This document shows positions 1-6,876 of a DNA stretch of 16,052 bases, one piece after another. A model generated the notes under the pieces. That model did no database searches. It had not been told where the DNA came from and saw nothing but the letters and a program-made list of their open reading frames with translations. The stretch spans positions 1 to 16,052 of the forward strand of contig CALRFM010000010.1 of the NCBI GenBank assembly GCA_943356515.1, given 5' to 3'. This DNA is from Patescibacteria group bacterium (GTDB taxonomy: Bacteria; Patescibacteriota; Microgenomatia; UBA1406; GWC2-37-13). Each line of letters begins with the position of its first letter. Positions within the stretch are counted from its first letter, which is position 1. The position numbers were made by a program, and so were the translations under genes.

Positions 1-467
1 AACATGTATTCCCCGAACTCATAAAAAAAATACCGAAACTAAAACTCGTCGTAGCTGGTCAAAATGTAAGTGAGAAACTGATAAATATCAAACACAACAA
101 TATTATTATTAAAGCACTTGCTCCTGACGACGAACAGGAAGTAAAAAAAATGTATCAATCTTCTACGTTATTTTTGGCACCCATATTTGGCCCTGGGGGG
201 ACACGTCTTAAAATACTGGCCAGCATGGCAGCTGGACTTCCGGTAATCTCTACCGACATTGGTATAGAGGGATTGGAGCTTACCGACGGTAAACACGTAC
301 TTGTTGCCCGAACGCCAGAAGAATTTGTATTCCAAACAGTGAGAATATTAAAAGATCACGCACTCTATGTTTCTATTCAAAAACAAGCGTTTAAAGTGGC
401 AAAAGAGCGATTTAGTTGGAAAAATATTGCTAAAAAATTAGAGACTGTTTACAAAGAAATTATTTAA
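1..467 (+). CDS. Glycosyltransferase family 4-like protein, C-terminal part (5' truncated by window edge)
   Basis: The reading frame is open from the left edge (first full codon at 3) to a TAA at 465-467, giving about 154 residues; the internal ATG at 150 is not the start. The visible part is the C-terminal Rossmann half of a GT-B glycosyltransferase. It has a buried strand (KLVVAGQNV), a second one (LFLAPIFGPGGTRLKILAS), then MAAGLPVISTDIGIEGL, the sugar-nucleotide donor site typical of GT4-type enzymes, and a C-terminal helix with KERFSWKNIAKKL. The usual family text here is KxLEAMAAG; this protein reads KILASMAAG, so the Glu that normally binds the donor is Ala. The next glycosyltransferase starts one base after the stop, so the genes are probably co-transcribed for envelope glycan synthesis. 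Acceptor and donor sugar cannot be told. The fold is confident; activity is less certain because of the missing Glu. Confidence 0.85.
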   Translation, partial: HVFPELIKKIPKLKLVVAGQNVSEKLINIKHNNIIIKALAPDDEQEVKKMYQSSTLFLAPIFGPGGTRLKILASMAAGLPVISTDIGIEGLELTDGKHVLVARTPEEFVFQTVRILKDHALYVSIQKQAFKVAKERFSWKNIAKKLETVYKEII

Positions 468-468
468 T

Positions 469-1587
469 ATGAATATTGGCATCGATATATCACAGATAGC
501 ATATAAAGGTACCGGGGTTGCTCGGTTCACTCATGGCTTAGTTAATGCCATATTGGATTACGATAAAGAGAATACATGGACATTTTTTTTCTTTTCCTTT
601 CGAAACAAACTCGATAAAGATATTGCTGACAAAATAACATCTTCTCGACATAAACTTGTAACACGCCCTCTTCCTCCCACACTCTTATCTTTTTTATGTA
701 ATGACCTTCATCTTATATCTCTCATTCTCACATCTAATTTCCAACCTCTTCTGAACCTTGATTGGTTTATAACCTCAGATTGGTCAGAACCAAAACTTGC
801 TGGTAAAAAAGCCACCATAGTACATGATTTGGTATTTAAAAAGTATCCCGAAACTGTGCATCCATCTATTTTAGCCACACAAGTAAAACGTCTCAAGTGG
901 GTATCCAAAGAATCGAATGTGATATTTGCTGATTCCCAAACAACTGCCACTGACTTACGGGAAGAATATGATATTAACAAGTCGCAAGTCATGGTAAATT
1001 ACCCAGGTGTAACAATCCCAGTTATTCCAAAGATTAAGGACCAACGCATGATAATAGATAAGTTTGGTCTTAAAAATCCATACCTTCTCACTGTTGGGAA
1101 ACGTGAACCACGGAAAAATATTGAAACATTAATGACGGCATTTGAAGAAATTAAAAAGAACTACAAAAAACCTCTGGATTTAGTTATCGTGGGACCTAAA
1201 GGTTGGGGAGAAACTATTGAAAAGCAAAAAGACATTAACATACTAAGTTATGTTACAGACCGTCAATTAAGTGCACTCTATGCACAAGCTACCTGCTTTG
1301 TCCTCCCATCCCTCTATGAAGGCTTTGGTTACCCCGTAATTGAAGCCATGCATCATGGATGCCCTGTAGCATGCAGCAATACTTCTTCTCTCTCTGAGAT
1401 AGCCGGTGGTGCGGCTCAAACATTTGATCCAAGCAAACCAGATGAAATCGCTCAAACACTCCTCACAATCCTAAATGACCATAAGCTCCGTATGAGGATG
1501 ATTGCAGATGGAAACATTCATACAAAACAATACTCTTGGATCGCATACTATAATACTCTTATCACCACATTAAAAAAACACTCATGA
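469..1587 (+). CDS. GT4 family glycosyltransferase (paralogue 1)
   Basis: A full-length 372-residue GT-B glycosyltransferase, predicted to transfer a sugar from a nucleotide donor to an envelope glycan or lipid-linked acceptor. The N-terminal acceptor domain begins MNIGIDISQIAYKGTGVARF, with the Gly-rich loop of the family, and contains VHDLVF (about 118-123). The C-terminal donor domain starts near LLTVGKREPRKNI (about 206-218) with the basic phosphate-contacting residues, followed by LVIVGPKGWG. The EX7E donor motif is intact: E284 and E292 in SLYEGFGYPVIEAM. The ATG lies one base after the upstream stop, and the gene's own TGA overlaps the next ATG (ATGA, 1584-1587), indicating translational coupling. 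It is similar throughout to the next gene, suggesting an old tandem duplication. An eight-T run at 583-590 encodes Phe residues near 39-42. Substrate unknown; a mannosyl- or rhamnosyltransferase is possible but not shown. Confidence 0.93.
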   Translation: MNIGIDISQIAYKGTGVARFTHGLVNAILDYDKENTWTFFFFSFRNKLDKDIADKITSSRHKLVTRPLPPTLLSFLCNDLHLISLILTSNFQPLLNLDWFITSDWSEPKLAGKKATIVHDLVFKKYPETVHPSILATQVKRLKWVSKESNVIFADSQTTATDLREEYDINKSQVMVNYPGVTIPVIPKIKDQRMIIDKFGLKNPYLLTVGKREPRKNIETLMTAFEEIKKNYKKPLDLVIVGPKGWGETIEKQKDINILSYVTDRQLSALYAQATCFVLPSLYEGFGYPVIEAMHHGCPVACSNTSSLSEIAGGAAQTFDPSKPDEIAQTLLTILNDHKLRMRMIADGNIHTKQYSWIAYYNTLITTLKKHS

Positions 1588-2690
1588 TTATAGGAATCGA
1601 TGGCAATGAAGCTAATGTAGAGCATAGGGTTGGGGTTTCTGTCTATACCCAAAAGATGTTGGAATACTTTGCAAAAATGAGTTCAAACGATGTCTCTTTC
1701 AAGGTATTTTTAAGAAATATTCCTCGTGCTCCTATGCCTAAAGAAACACCTTATTTTAGCTATGAGGTAGTAAAGGGTGTGCATATGTGGTCGCAGATTT
1801 TTTTACCGTGGCGATTGTATACAAAAAAAGATATTGACGTATTCTTTTCACCTGCTCATTATTCACCACGATTCTGTCCGGTGCCACTTGTTGTGACGAT
1901 ACATGATTTATCTTACTACTATTATCCAGAAGAGTTTTTGAAAAAAGATTTATATAAGCTTAATAACTGGACAGCTACTTCTATAAATAATGCTGCAGAA
2001 ATAGTTGCTGTTTCTAAAACAACTAAAAAAGATATTCAAAAACACTTTGATATTGATGAGGAACATTTACATGTTGTTTATAATGGATTTGAAAAACATC
2101 TCGTTCCCAAAGATAGTATAACGTTGTTGAAGGAATATGGATTAACAAAAAAGAAATACCTCATGTATGTTGGTACCTTGCAACCTCGTAAAAATATTCC
2201 AACTTTGGTGGAAGCATTTGCAACATTTCACAAAACAAATCCAGATTATTCTTTGGTCATTGTGGGAAAACATGGATGGCTGTTTGATGGTTTGTTTGAA
2301 TCAGTAAAGAAGTTTGACGTTGAAGATTCAGTAGTATTTACCGGCTTCATACCCGATACAGATGTAGCCCAACTGTATAGCAATGCTTTTTGTTTTGTAC
2401 TTCCATCACTGTATGAAGGCTTTGGTATACCCATATTGGAAGCCATGAGTTATGAATGCCCGGTTATATGCTCTCACGGGTCAAGCTTACCAGAGATCGG
2501 GGGAGATGCTTGTTTGTATTTTGATCCCAAAGACAGTAATGATCTTTTGGCAAAGATAGTCGAACTTCATGAGAACAAATTGACCTATGCTTCACTTGTT
2601 GCAGCGGGGAAAAAACGGGTGAAAGAATTTTCATGGAAACAGTCGGCGCAAGCTACATTAGATGTTATTACTCAAACAATAAATTCTTGA
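1584..2690 (+). CDS. GT4 family glycosyltransferase (paralogue 2)
   Basis: A 368-residue GT-B glycosyltransferase of the same family as its upstream neighbour. The N-terminal domain opens MIIGIDGNEANVEHRVGVSVYT, and VTIHDLSYYYYPE (about 104-116) matches the conserved His-Asp-Leu segment. The donor domain has YVGTLQPRKNI (about 195-205), LVIVGKHGW, FTGFIPDTDVAQLYSNA and the EX7E motif with E278 and E286 in SLYEGFGIPILEAM. The start overlaps the previous stop by four bases (ATGA), so reinitiation rather than an independent ribosome binding site probably drives translation. One base separates its TGA from the FemABX-like gene. The series glycosyltransferase, glycosyltransferase, glycosyltransferase, FemABX points to cell-surface polymer or peptidoglycan-linked synthesis. 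No signal peptide or membrane helix is visible, so it likely acts on the cytoplasmic face of the membrane. Donor and acceptor are not predictable here. Confidence 0.93.
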   Translation: MIIGIDGNEANVEHRVGVSVYTQKMLEYFAKMSSNDVSFKVFLRNIPRAPMPKETPYFSYEVVKGVHMWSQIFLPWRLYTKKDIDVFFSPAHYSPRFCPVPLVVTIHDLSYYYYPEEFLKKDLYKLNNWTATSINNAAEIVAVSKTTKKDIQKHFDIDEEHLHVVYNGFEKHLVPKDSITLLKEYGLTKKKYLMYVGTLQPRKNIPTLVEAFATFHKTNPDYSLVIVGKHGWLFDGLFESVKKFDVEDSVVFTGFIPDTDVAQLYSNAFCFVLPSLYEGFGIPILEAMSYECPVICSHGSSLPEIGGDACLYFDPKDSNDLLAKIVELHENKLTYASLVAAGKKRVKEFSWKQSAQATLDVITQTINS

Positions 2691-2691
2691 T

Positions 2692-3627
2692 ATGGACGCT
2701 GCAACTTACAACACCAATGTTCATCACCCACTACAATCGTGGCAGTGGGGAGAAGCTCGCAAACAAACAAATGTGATGGTGGAGCGAATTGACGGCATAA
2801 CTATGACTATCCATCCTATCCCCCACACTCCCTATAAGATCGGTTATATTCCCCGATCTCCCAATCCTACTCCTGATCTTATTGATAAGCTGACCGATTA
2901 TGGAATAGAAAATAAGTTACTTTTTATTAAATTTGAACCAGATAGAGAAGCATCGTCAAGTGAAATTAAGTTAGATAAGCGACTCATAAAATCGGCACAC
3001 CCTCTATTCCCCGAATGGACACAGGTGCTTGATCTTACTCCAAGTGAAGATGAGCTTATGGCCCAGCTCAAATCTAAAACACGTTATAATATACGTCTTG
3101 CAGAGAAAAATAATGTTGTAGTAAAAGAGCTGTCAACTGATGAAGGATTTCAGATTTTTTCTGATTTGTATTTTGAGACATGTAGAAGACAACATTATCG
3201 CGGTCATACACCAGAGTATCATCGTATTGTGTGGAATAATCTGAAAGATGGTATAGCGCACATTCTCATTGCGTTTCTTGGAGACGAGCCGCTGGCGGCT
3301 TATGAACTATTTTATTTTGACAATAAGTTCTACTACCCCTATGGAGGGTCGTCAGACAAACACCGCAAGCTTATGGCATCAAATCTTCTGATGTGGGAAG
3401 CTATAACATTAGGAAAGAGGTTGGGAGCTACTGAATTTGATATGTGGGGATCACTTCCACCAGATTACGACAAAGATGCCAGTTGGAGTGGATTTACCAA
3501 ATTTAAAGAAGGGTATGGAACACGCTTTAAACAATTTGTTGGAAGTTACGATTTGGTAATAAAGCCCTTTCACTACGCTATATATAATAAGGTGTACAAA
3601 CTAAGAGAAAAACTACTGGGGCATTAA
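2692..3627 (+). CDS. FemABX-like peptidyltransferase (lipid II interpeptide bridge type)
   Basis: A 311-residue protein with the tandem-GNAT architecture of the FemABX family, whose members add amino acids from aminoacyl-tRNA to the stem peptide of lipid II. Visible signatures are KSKTRYNIRLAEK (127-139), typical of the first subdomain end; HILIAFLGDEPLAAYELFYF (190-209); YPYGGSSDKHRKLMASNLL (215-233), the family's substrate-channel strand and helix; and MWGSLPPD (251-258) followed by GFTKFKEGYG (267-276). The start, one base after the preceding stop, agrees with the family's typical N-terminus, including a W-G pair at 19-20 (SWQWGEA). Length is shorter than Staphylococcus FemA/B, which carry a coiled-coil arm of about 60 residues absent here; this is common in non-Firmicute members. 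It is the last gene of the + strand cluster. The amino acid added (Gly, Ala, Ser or other) cannot be inferred. Confidence 0.9.
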   Translation: MDAATYNTNVHHPLQSWQWGEARKQTNVMVERIDGITMTIHPIPHTPYKIGYIPRSPNPTPDLIDKLTDYGIENKLLFIKFEPDREASSSEIKLDKRLIKSAHPLFPEWTQVLDLTPSEDELMAQLKSKTRYNIRLAEKNNVVVKELSTDEGFQIFSDLYFETCRRQHYRGHTPEYHRIVWNNLKDGIAHILIAFLGDEPLAAYELFYFDNKFYYPYGGSSDKHRKLMASNLLMWEAITLGKRLGATEFDMWGSLPPDYDKDASWSGFTKFKEGYGTRFKQFVGSYDLVIKPFHYAIYNKVYKLREKLLGH

Positions 3628-3647
3628 TACTCTTCGACGCAGAGAGC

Positions 3648-3669
3648 ACCTGCCTGCCGGCAGGCAGGT
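3648..3669. repeat. 22-bp perfect palindrome, REP-like element
   Basis: The half-site ACCTGCCTGCC is followed directly by its exact reverse complement with no spacer, giving 22 bp of perfect dyad symmetry, unusually GC-rich for this AT-rich context. The inner sequence is itself repetitive (CCTG CCTG / CAGG CAGG). From memory, palindromes of this form are dispersed in many copies in Patescibacteria genomes; only one copy is seen in this window, so the repeat nature is inferred. It could act as a hairpin at the 3' end of the FemABX transcript. Confidence 0.6.
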
Positions 3670-3697
3670 TGAGGTATCTTGTTGTCATTCAGAGGAA

Positions 3698-3713
3698 TCC
3701 GCCAGCTGGCGGA
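3698..3713. repeat. 16-bp perfect palindrome within a REP/MITE-like segment
   Basis: TCCGCCAGCTGGCGGA is a perfect 16-bp palindrome. It sits inside a context reading GTCATTCAGAGGAA on the left and GACCGAAGAATCC on the right. On the minus strand this resembles the familiar dispersed element beginning GGATTCTTCGG and ending CTGAATGAC. That resemblance is from memory and would need a genome-wide copy count. It lies 24 bases past the hepT stop and may serve as its terminator hairpin. Confidence 0.5.
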
Positions 3714-3737
3714 GACCGAAGAATCCAGAGACAGCTC

Positions 3738-4064
3738 TTATTGCAGATGTTTACTAATAACTTTCTCAAGAATAGGGAGATCATCAATAATAGTCTGCCA
3801 TACAATATCTACATCTATTTGATAATAGTCATGGATTGCACGATTCCTAAATCCAGCAATATCTTTCCAAGGAAGATCAATACTTGATTGAGTGCTTTTT
3901 GAAATTCTTTTGGCAAGTTCCCCAATAAGCGCTAGTTGCATGATTACTGCACTTTGTGTTTTCTGATCAGAAAGAAACTCTTTATGCTGTATTCCATGAA
4001 CGAATTGTTTAATTTTTCCAGTCGCATCTAATATTTGTTTTAAATAAACATTATCATTTTTCAT
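3738..4064 (-). CDS. hepT: HepT-like HEPN-domain toxin RNase (DUF86)
   Basis: A 108-residue all-alpha HEPN protein. The hallmark RX4HXY motif is present as R73-N-R-A-I-H78-D-Y80 in GFRNRAIHDYYQID. Known HepT toxins are RNases that are silenced when their partner MntA adds AMP to the motif tyrosine (type VII toxin-antitoxin), so Y80 is the predicted modification site. Residues 38-57 (QSAVIMQLALIGELAKRISK) match the family's helix preceding the active site. The start ATG lies 11 bases inside the end of the mntA gene, so the two are translationally coupled with the antitoxin first. The gene ends just before the palindromic spacer. Family assignment is strong; toxicity in this host is inferred from homology and gene pairing. 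Confidence 0.92.
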   Translation of the reverse strand: MKNDNVYLKQILDATGKIKQFVHGIQHKEFLSDQKTQSAVIMQLALIGELAKRISKSTQSSIDLPWKDIAGFRNRAIHDYYQIDVDIVWQTIIDDLPILEKVISKHLQ

Positions 4065-4344
4065 AAATAGTTTGGATATCTTTCAAAATATAGGGCTTTA
4101 CATGTTTATTTATAGCTTTATCTGTCACGATATCAACTTTTTTTTGAAGGGCAGTTTCTAGAGCATTGATTAATCGCATATAAGATAACATACCCATAGG
4201 CTTATCTATCTTCACCATGATATCGATGTCGCTTGTTGCTGTTTCTTGATGTCTAGATATACTCCCAAAAAGACCAGCATAGGAAATGTGGTATTGGTCA
4301 AAAATGGGAGCCGCTTTTTGTTGAATAGTTTGAATATCCATCAT
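4054..4344 (-). CDS. mntA: MntA-like minimal nucleotidyltransferase antitoxin
   Basis: A 96-residue minimal nucleotidyltransferase (NTP_transf_2 fold). The signature GSX10DXD is exact: G27-S28, ten residues, then D39-I-D41 within SDIDIMVKI. A third acidic residue (D71 in KVDIVTD) fits the metal-binding triad. In characterised pairs this enzyme AMPylates HepT on its HEPN-motif tyrosine and neutralises it. The gene lies immediately upstream of hepT with an 11-base overlap, the usual arrangement for this antitoxin-toxin pair. Two ATGs occur in tandem (4344 and 4341). A promoter with an extended -10 box ends only 3 bases before the first, so the second ATG may be the real, leaderless start. That would give 95 residues. 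Confidence 0.92.
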   Translation of the reverse strand: MMDIQTIQQKAAPIFDQYHISYAGLFGSISRHQETATSDIDIMVKIDKPMGMLSYMRLINALETALQKKVDIVTDKAINKHVKPYILKDIQTIYEK

Positions 4345-4347
4345 AGT

Positions 4348-4376
4348 ATTATTGCATTCAAAAAGCTGTATTGCAA
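4348..4376 (-). promoter_or_regulatory. Predicted promoter of mntA-hepT
   Basis: On the minus strand TTGCAA (4371-4376) and AATAAT (4348-4353) are separated by exactly 17 bases, with TG one base upstream of the -10 (TGCAATAAT), an extended -10. The predicted start of transcription, about 7 bases past the -10, falls on the tandem ATG pair, leaving essentially no leader. It lies in the 54-base gap behind lon, giving the toxin-antitoxin pair independent expression. Confidence 0.5.
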
Positions 4377-4398
4377 GGTTGAGAATTAAATATATAAA

Positions 4399-6834
4399 TC
4401 AATTTACCTGTCCATTCTCTTTTTTGGCAAACATGTGAGACTGACTCACAAATTTTCTCTTATTAGTTGGAAATACTAACGCTTCTTTAATAACATCATC
4501 TACTCTTTCTGCGAATATGAATTTGAGATCTTTTTTTACTTTTGAAGGAATATCTACTAAATCTTTCTTATTCTCTTTTGGCACAATGACAGTTTTAATC
4601 TGTGCACGGTGTGCCGCAATAACTTTTTCTTTCAAACCACCAATTTCAGTCACTCTACCTCGTAGGGTAATCTCTCCAGTCATGGCTACCGTGTTTTTTA
4701 CCGCCATCCCCGTAAGTACAGAAACCATGGAAGTAACAATAGCTACTCCAGCAGAAGGTCCATCTTTGGGCACTGCTCCTTCAGGAACATGAACGTGAAC
4801 ATCTATGGTACTGAAAAATGATTCTGGTAATTTAAATACATCCCAGCGAGCACGAATATAAGTAAGTGCTGCTTGGCATGATTCTTTCATAACATCACCC
4901 AAGTTGCCGGTAAGGGTTAGATTTCCTTTTCCAGGCATAATGGCAACTTCAATAAAGAGAATATCTCCACCCGCTTGTGTCCACGCCAGCCCAGTAGTAA
5001 TACCCACCGTATCGTTATCTTCGATCATTTGGCTGGAATATTTGTAAGGTCCTAAATAGGTTTGGATGTCTGTTGCACCAATGAGGTTTGATTTTGCTTT
5101 GCTCTTTTTCTCTACTATTTCTCTGGCAAGTTTGCGAAATACCGTAGCTATCTGGCGTTCAAGTTCACGAACCCCAGCTTCTCTGGTGTATCTACGAATA
5201 ATAGATTTCAGCGCTCCATCGGTAATGCCATGACTACTCTTGGGAATATAATGTGCTCGTTGTTGTTTAGGAATAAGATAATTCCTGGCAATGTTGTACT
5301 TCTCTTCTTCGGTATATCCGGCAAAATGTATGATCTCAAGTCTATCAAGAAGCGCATTGGGAATGGTATCAAGTATATTTGCCGTTGTTATGAAAAGCAC
5401 ATCTGAAAGGTCAAAGGGAACCTCCAAATAATTGTCGGCAAATGCAAAATTCTGTTCTGGGTCAAGAGCTTCTAGTAATGCTGCCGATGGATCACCTCTA
5501 TAATCACCACCAATTTTATCTATTTCATCAAGCATAAATACGGGATTGTTGGTTTCAGCCAGTTTAATTGCCTGAATAATACGGCCGGGAAGTGCACCAA
5601 CATAGGTACGTCTGTGACCTCGAATCTCTGCTTCATCTCGTATACCACCCAGTGACACTTTTACAAATTCACGGCCCAATGAGCGGGCTATGGAACGCCC
5701 AAGTGACGTCTTGCCTACTCCAGGAGGTCCAACAAAACAAAGAATAGCTGGTTGACCTTCCCCAGACTTGTGGGAAGCTTTTGTATTTTTTTCATCGTCA
5801 AGAACTTTTAGTTTCATTACTGCCAAAAATTCTAAAATACGTTCTTTTACTTTTTTCAAACCAAAATGATCTTCATCGAGTATTTTGTTTGCAAGCTTTA
5901 TGTCGATGTTCATTTCAGAAGCCTTTGCCCATGGCAAATCTACCAACCAATCTATGTATGAACGAATATATGATGCCTCAGGATTATATTGAGACATCTG
6001 AGACAAGCGCTTCAGTTCCTTTATAGCCTTTTCCTGGACCTTTTCAGGCATTTCTGCTTTCTTGATTTTTTCTTTATATTCATCTCCTTCTTTATTATCA
6101 TCCTTATTCCCCAACTCTTCTTCAATGGTTTTCATTTTTTCTCGGAGGAATGATTCACGCATATTGCGTTCAAACTTCTTGTTAGTTTTATTTGAAATAT
6201 TATGCTCAAGTTCAAGCACTTTCATCTCTTTATTTACGAATATTACTTCCCGTTCTAGGCGTTTTTTGAGATTGGTTTCTTCCAATAATTTTTGTCGATC
6301 ACCTGTTTTAAGATCTAATATCATGGCCACTTGGTGAGAAAAACTTTCTGCAGACTGAATATTGAGAATATTCATGAGAAATACAAAGTCTATGGTTTTC
6401 CCCAAATTAATGGCTTTTTTAATTTGTCCTGATATATATTTTACGATGGCGAGTACTTCTTCGTCTTCTTCGCCTTCATCAAGAAGATCTATTACATCTG
6501 CGGTAAGATACGGATTTTCCTGTGTAAAATGTTCTATACGAACTTTGCGTATCCCTTTGACAAGCGCATTTATTTGACCTCTATCTCCAGGAGCTACTTT
6601 ATCTACTTGTGCGATAACACCAACAGTATGTAGATCGGATGCCTTTGGATCGTCCAAATCTACCTTCTTTTGCATTACGAGTACAATCTCTTTTTCAAGG
6701 AGCATGGCGGCATTTAACGCATCAACACTTTTCTTGCGGCCAAAGACTAAAACGTTTTCTGCAGCAGGAAACACAATTCCATCACGGATTGCTATGATAG
6801 GATAATTTTTTTTGGTTGGAGATGAACTAAACAT
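4399..6834 (-). CDS. lon: ATP-dependent Lon protease (LonA type, S16)
   Basis: An 811-residue LonA protease, the usual length, which unfolds and degrades damaged or regulatory proteins in the cytoplasm. The N-terminal substrate-binding domain occupies about 1-210 (YPIIAIRDGIVFPAAENVLV), followed by a charged coiled region (about 200-265). The AAA+ module has Walker A GPPGVGKTS (369-377, K375) and Walker B FMLDEIDK (433-440, D436/E437), with an arginine finger candidate R498 in LLDRLEII. The C-terminal protease domain has S694 in PKDGPSAGVAI and K737 in GGLKEKVIAAH. This Ser-Lys dyad is spaced 43 residues apart, as in E. coli Lon. There is no transmembrane segment, which excludes LonB. It has its own near-consensus promoter directly upstream. 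Lon is the classical degrader of labile antitoxins, and it sits beside an antitoxin gene here, but a functional link is only a possibility. Confidence 0.98.
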   Translation of the reverse strand: MFSSSPTKKNYPIIAIRDGIVFPAAENVLVFGRKKSVDALNAAMLLEKEIVLVMQKKVDLDDPKASDLHTVGVIAQVDKVAPGDRGQINALVKGIRKVRIEHFTQENPYLTADVIDLLDEGEEDEEVLAIVKYISGQIKKAINLGKTIDFVFLMNILNIQSAESFSHQVAMILDLKTGDRQKLLEETNLKKRLEREVIFVNKEMKVLELEHNISNKTNKKFERNMRESFLREKMKTIEEELGNKDDNKEGDEYKEKIKKAEMPEKVQEKAIKELKRLSQMSQYNPEASYIRSYIDWLVDLPWAKASEMNIDIKLANKILDEDHFGLKKVKERILEFLAVMKLKVLDDEKNTKASHKSGEGQPAILCFVGPPGVGKTSLGRSIARSLGREFVKVSLGGIRDEAEIRGHRRTYVGALPGRIIQAIKLAETNNPVFMLDEIDKIGGDYRGDPSAALLEALDPEQNFAFADNYLEVPFDLSDVLFITTANILDTIPNALLDRLEIIHFAGYTEEEKYNIARNYLIPKQQRAHYIPKSSHGITDGALKSIIRRYTREAGVRELERQIATVFRKLAREIVEKKSKAKSNLIGATDIQTYLGPYKYSSQMIEDNDTVGITTGLAWTQAGGDILFIEVAIMPGKGNLTLTGNLGDVMKESCQAALTYIRARWDVFKLPESFFSTIDVHVHVPEGAVPKDGPSAGVAIVTSMVSVLTGMAVKNTVAMTGEITLRGRVTEIGGLKEKVIAAHRAQIKTVIVPKENKKDLVDIPSKVKKDLKFIFAERVDDVIKEALVFPTNKRKFVSQSHMFAKKENGQVN

Positions 6835-6842
6835 ATGTTAGC

Positions 6843-6871
6843 AGTATATTTGATTGATTGCCAGATGTCAA
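6843..6871 (-). promoter_or_regulatory. Near-consensus sigma-70 promoter of lon
   Basis: On the minus strand a perfect -35 TTGACA (6866-6871) is followed after exactly 17 bases by TATACT (6843-6848), five of six matches to the -10 consensus. The predicted start of transcription is near 6836, two bases before the lon ATG at 6834. The mRNA would thus be leaderless or nearly so. No purine-rich ribosome binding site is present. Confidence 0.75.
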
Positions 6872-6876
6872 CCACA

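Larger units (their letters stand above)
3628..3737. other. 110-base convergent intergenic spacer with two perfect palindromes
   Basis: This spacer lies between the ends of the FemABX-like gene (+) and hepT (-). It is richer in G and C than its surroundings and holds two perfect palindromes (listed separately) about 28 bases apart. No protein-coding gene is supported; the frame starting at 3669 runs antisense through hepT. The hairpins could end transcription from both sides, but neither is followed by a clear T-tract. Confidence 0.6.

Noticed and set aside
150..152. ATG as start of a 105-residue glycosyltransferase fragment
   Set aside because: The frame is open to the window edge and the upstream residues (KLVVAGQNV) belong to the same Rossmann domain.
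583..590. Run of eight T as a possible programmed slippage or frameshift site
   Set aside because: The glycosyltransferase frame is continuous across it and full length, so no shift is needed.
3669..3887. 72-residue + strand open frame after the FemABX-like gene
   Set aside because: It begins inside the palindromic repeat and runs antisense through hepT, which has an exact HEPN motif; no domain is recognisable.
4517..6577. Several open frames antisense to lon
   Set aside because: They have no recognisable domains and are fully explained as shadows of the long lon reading frame.
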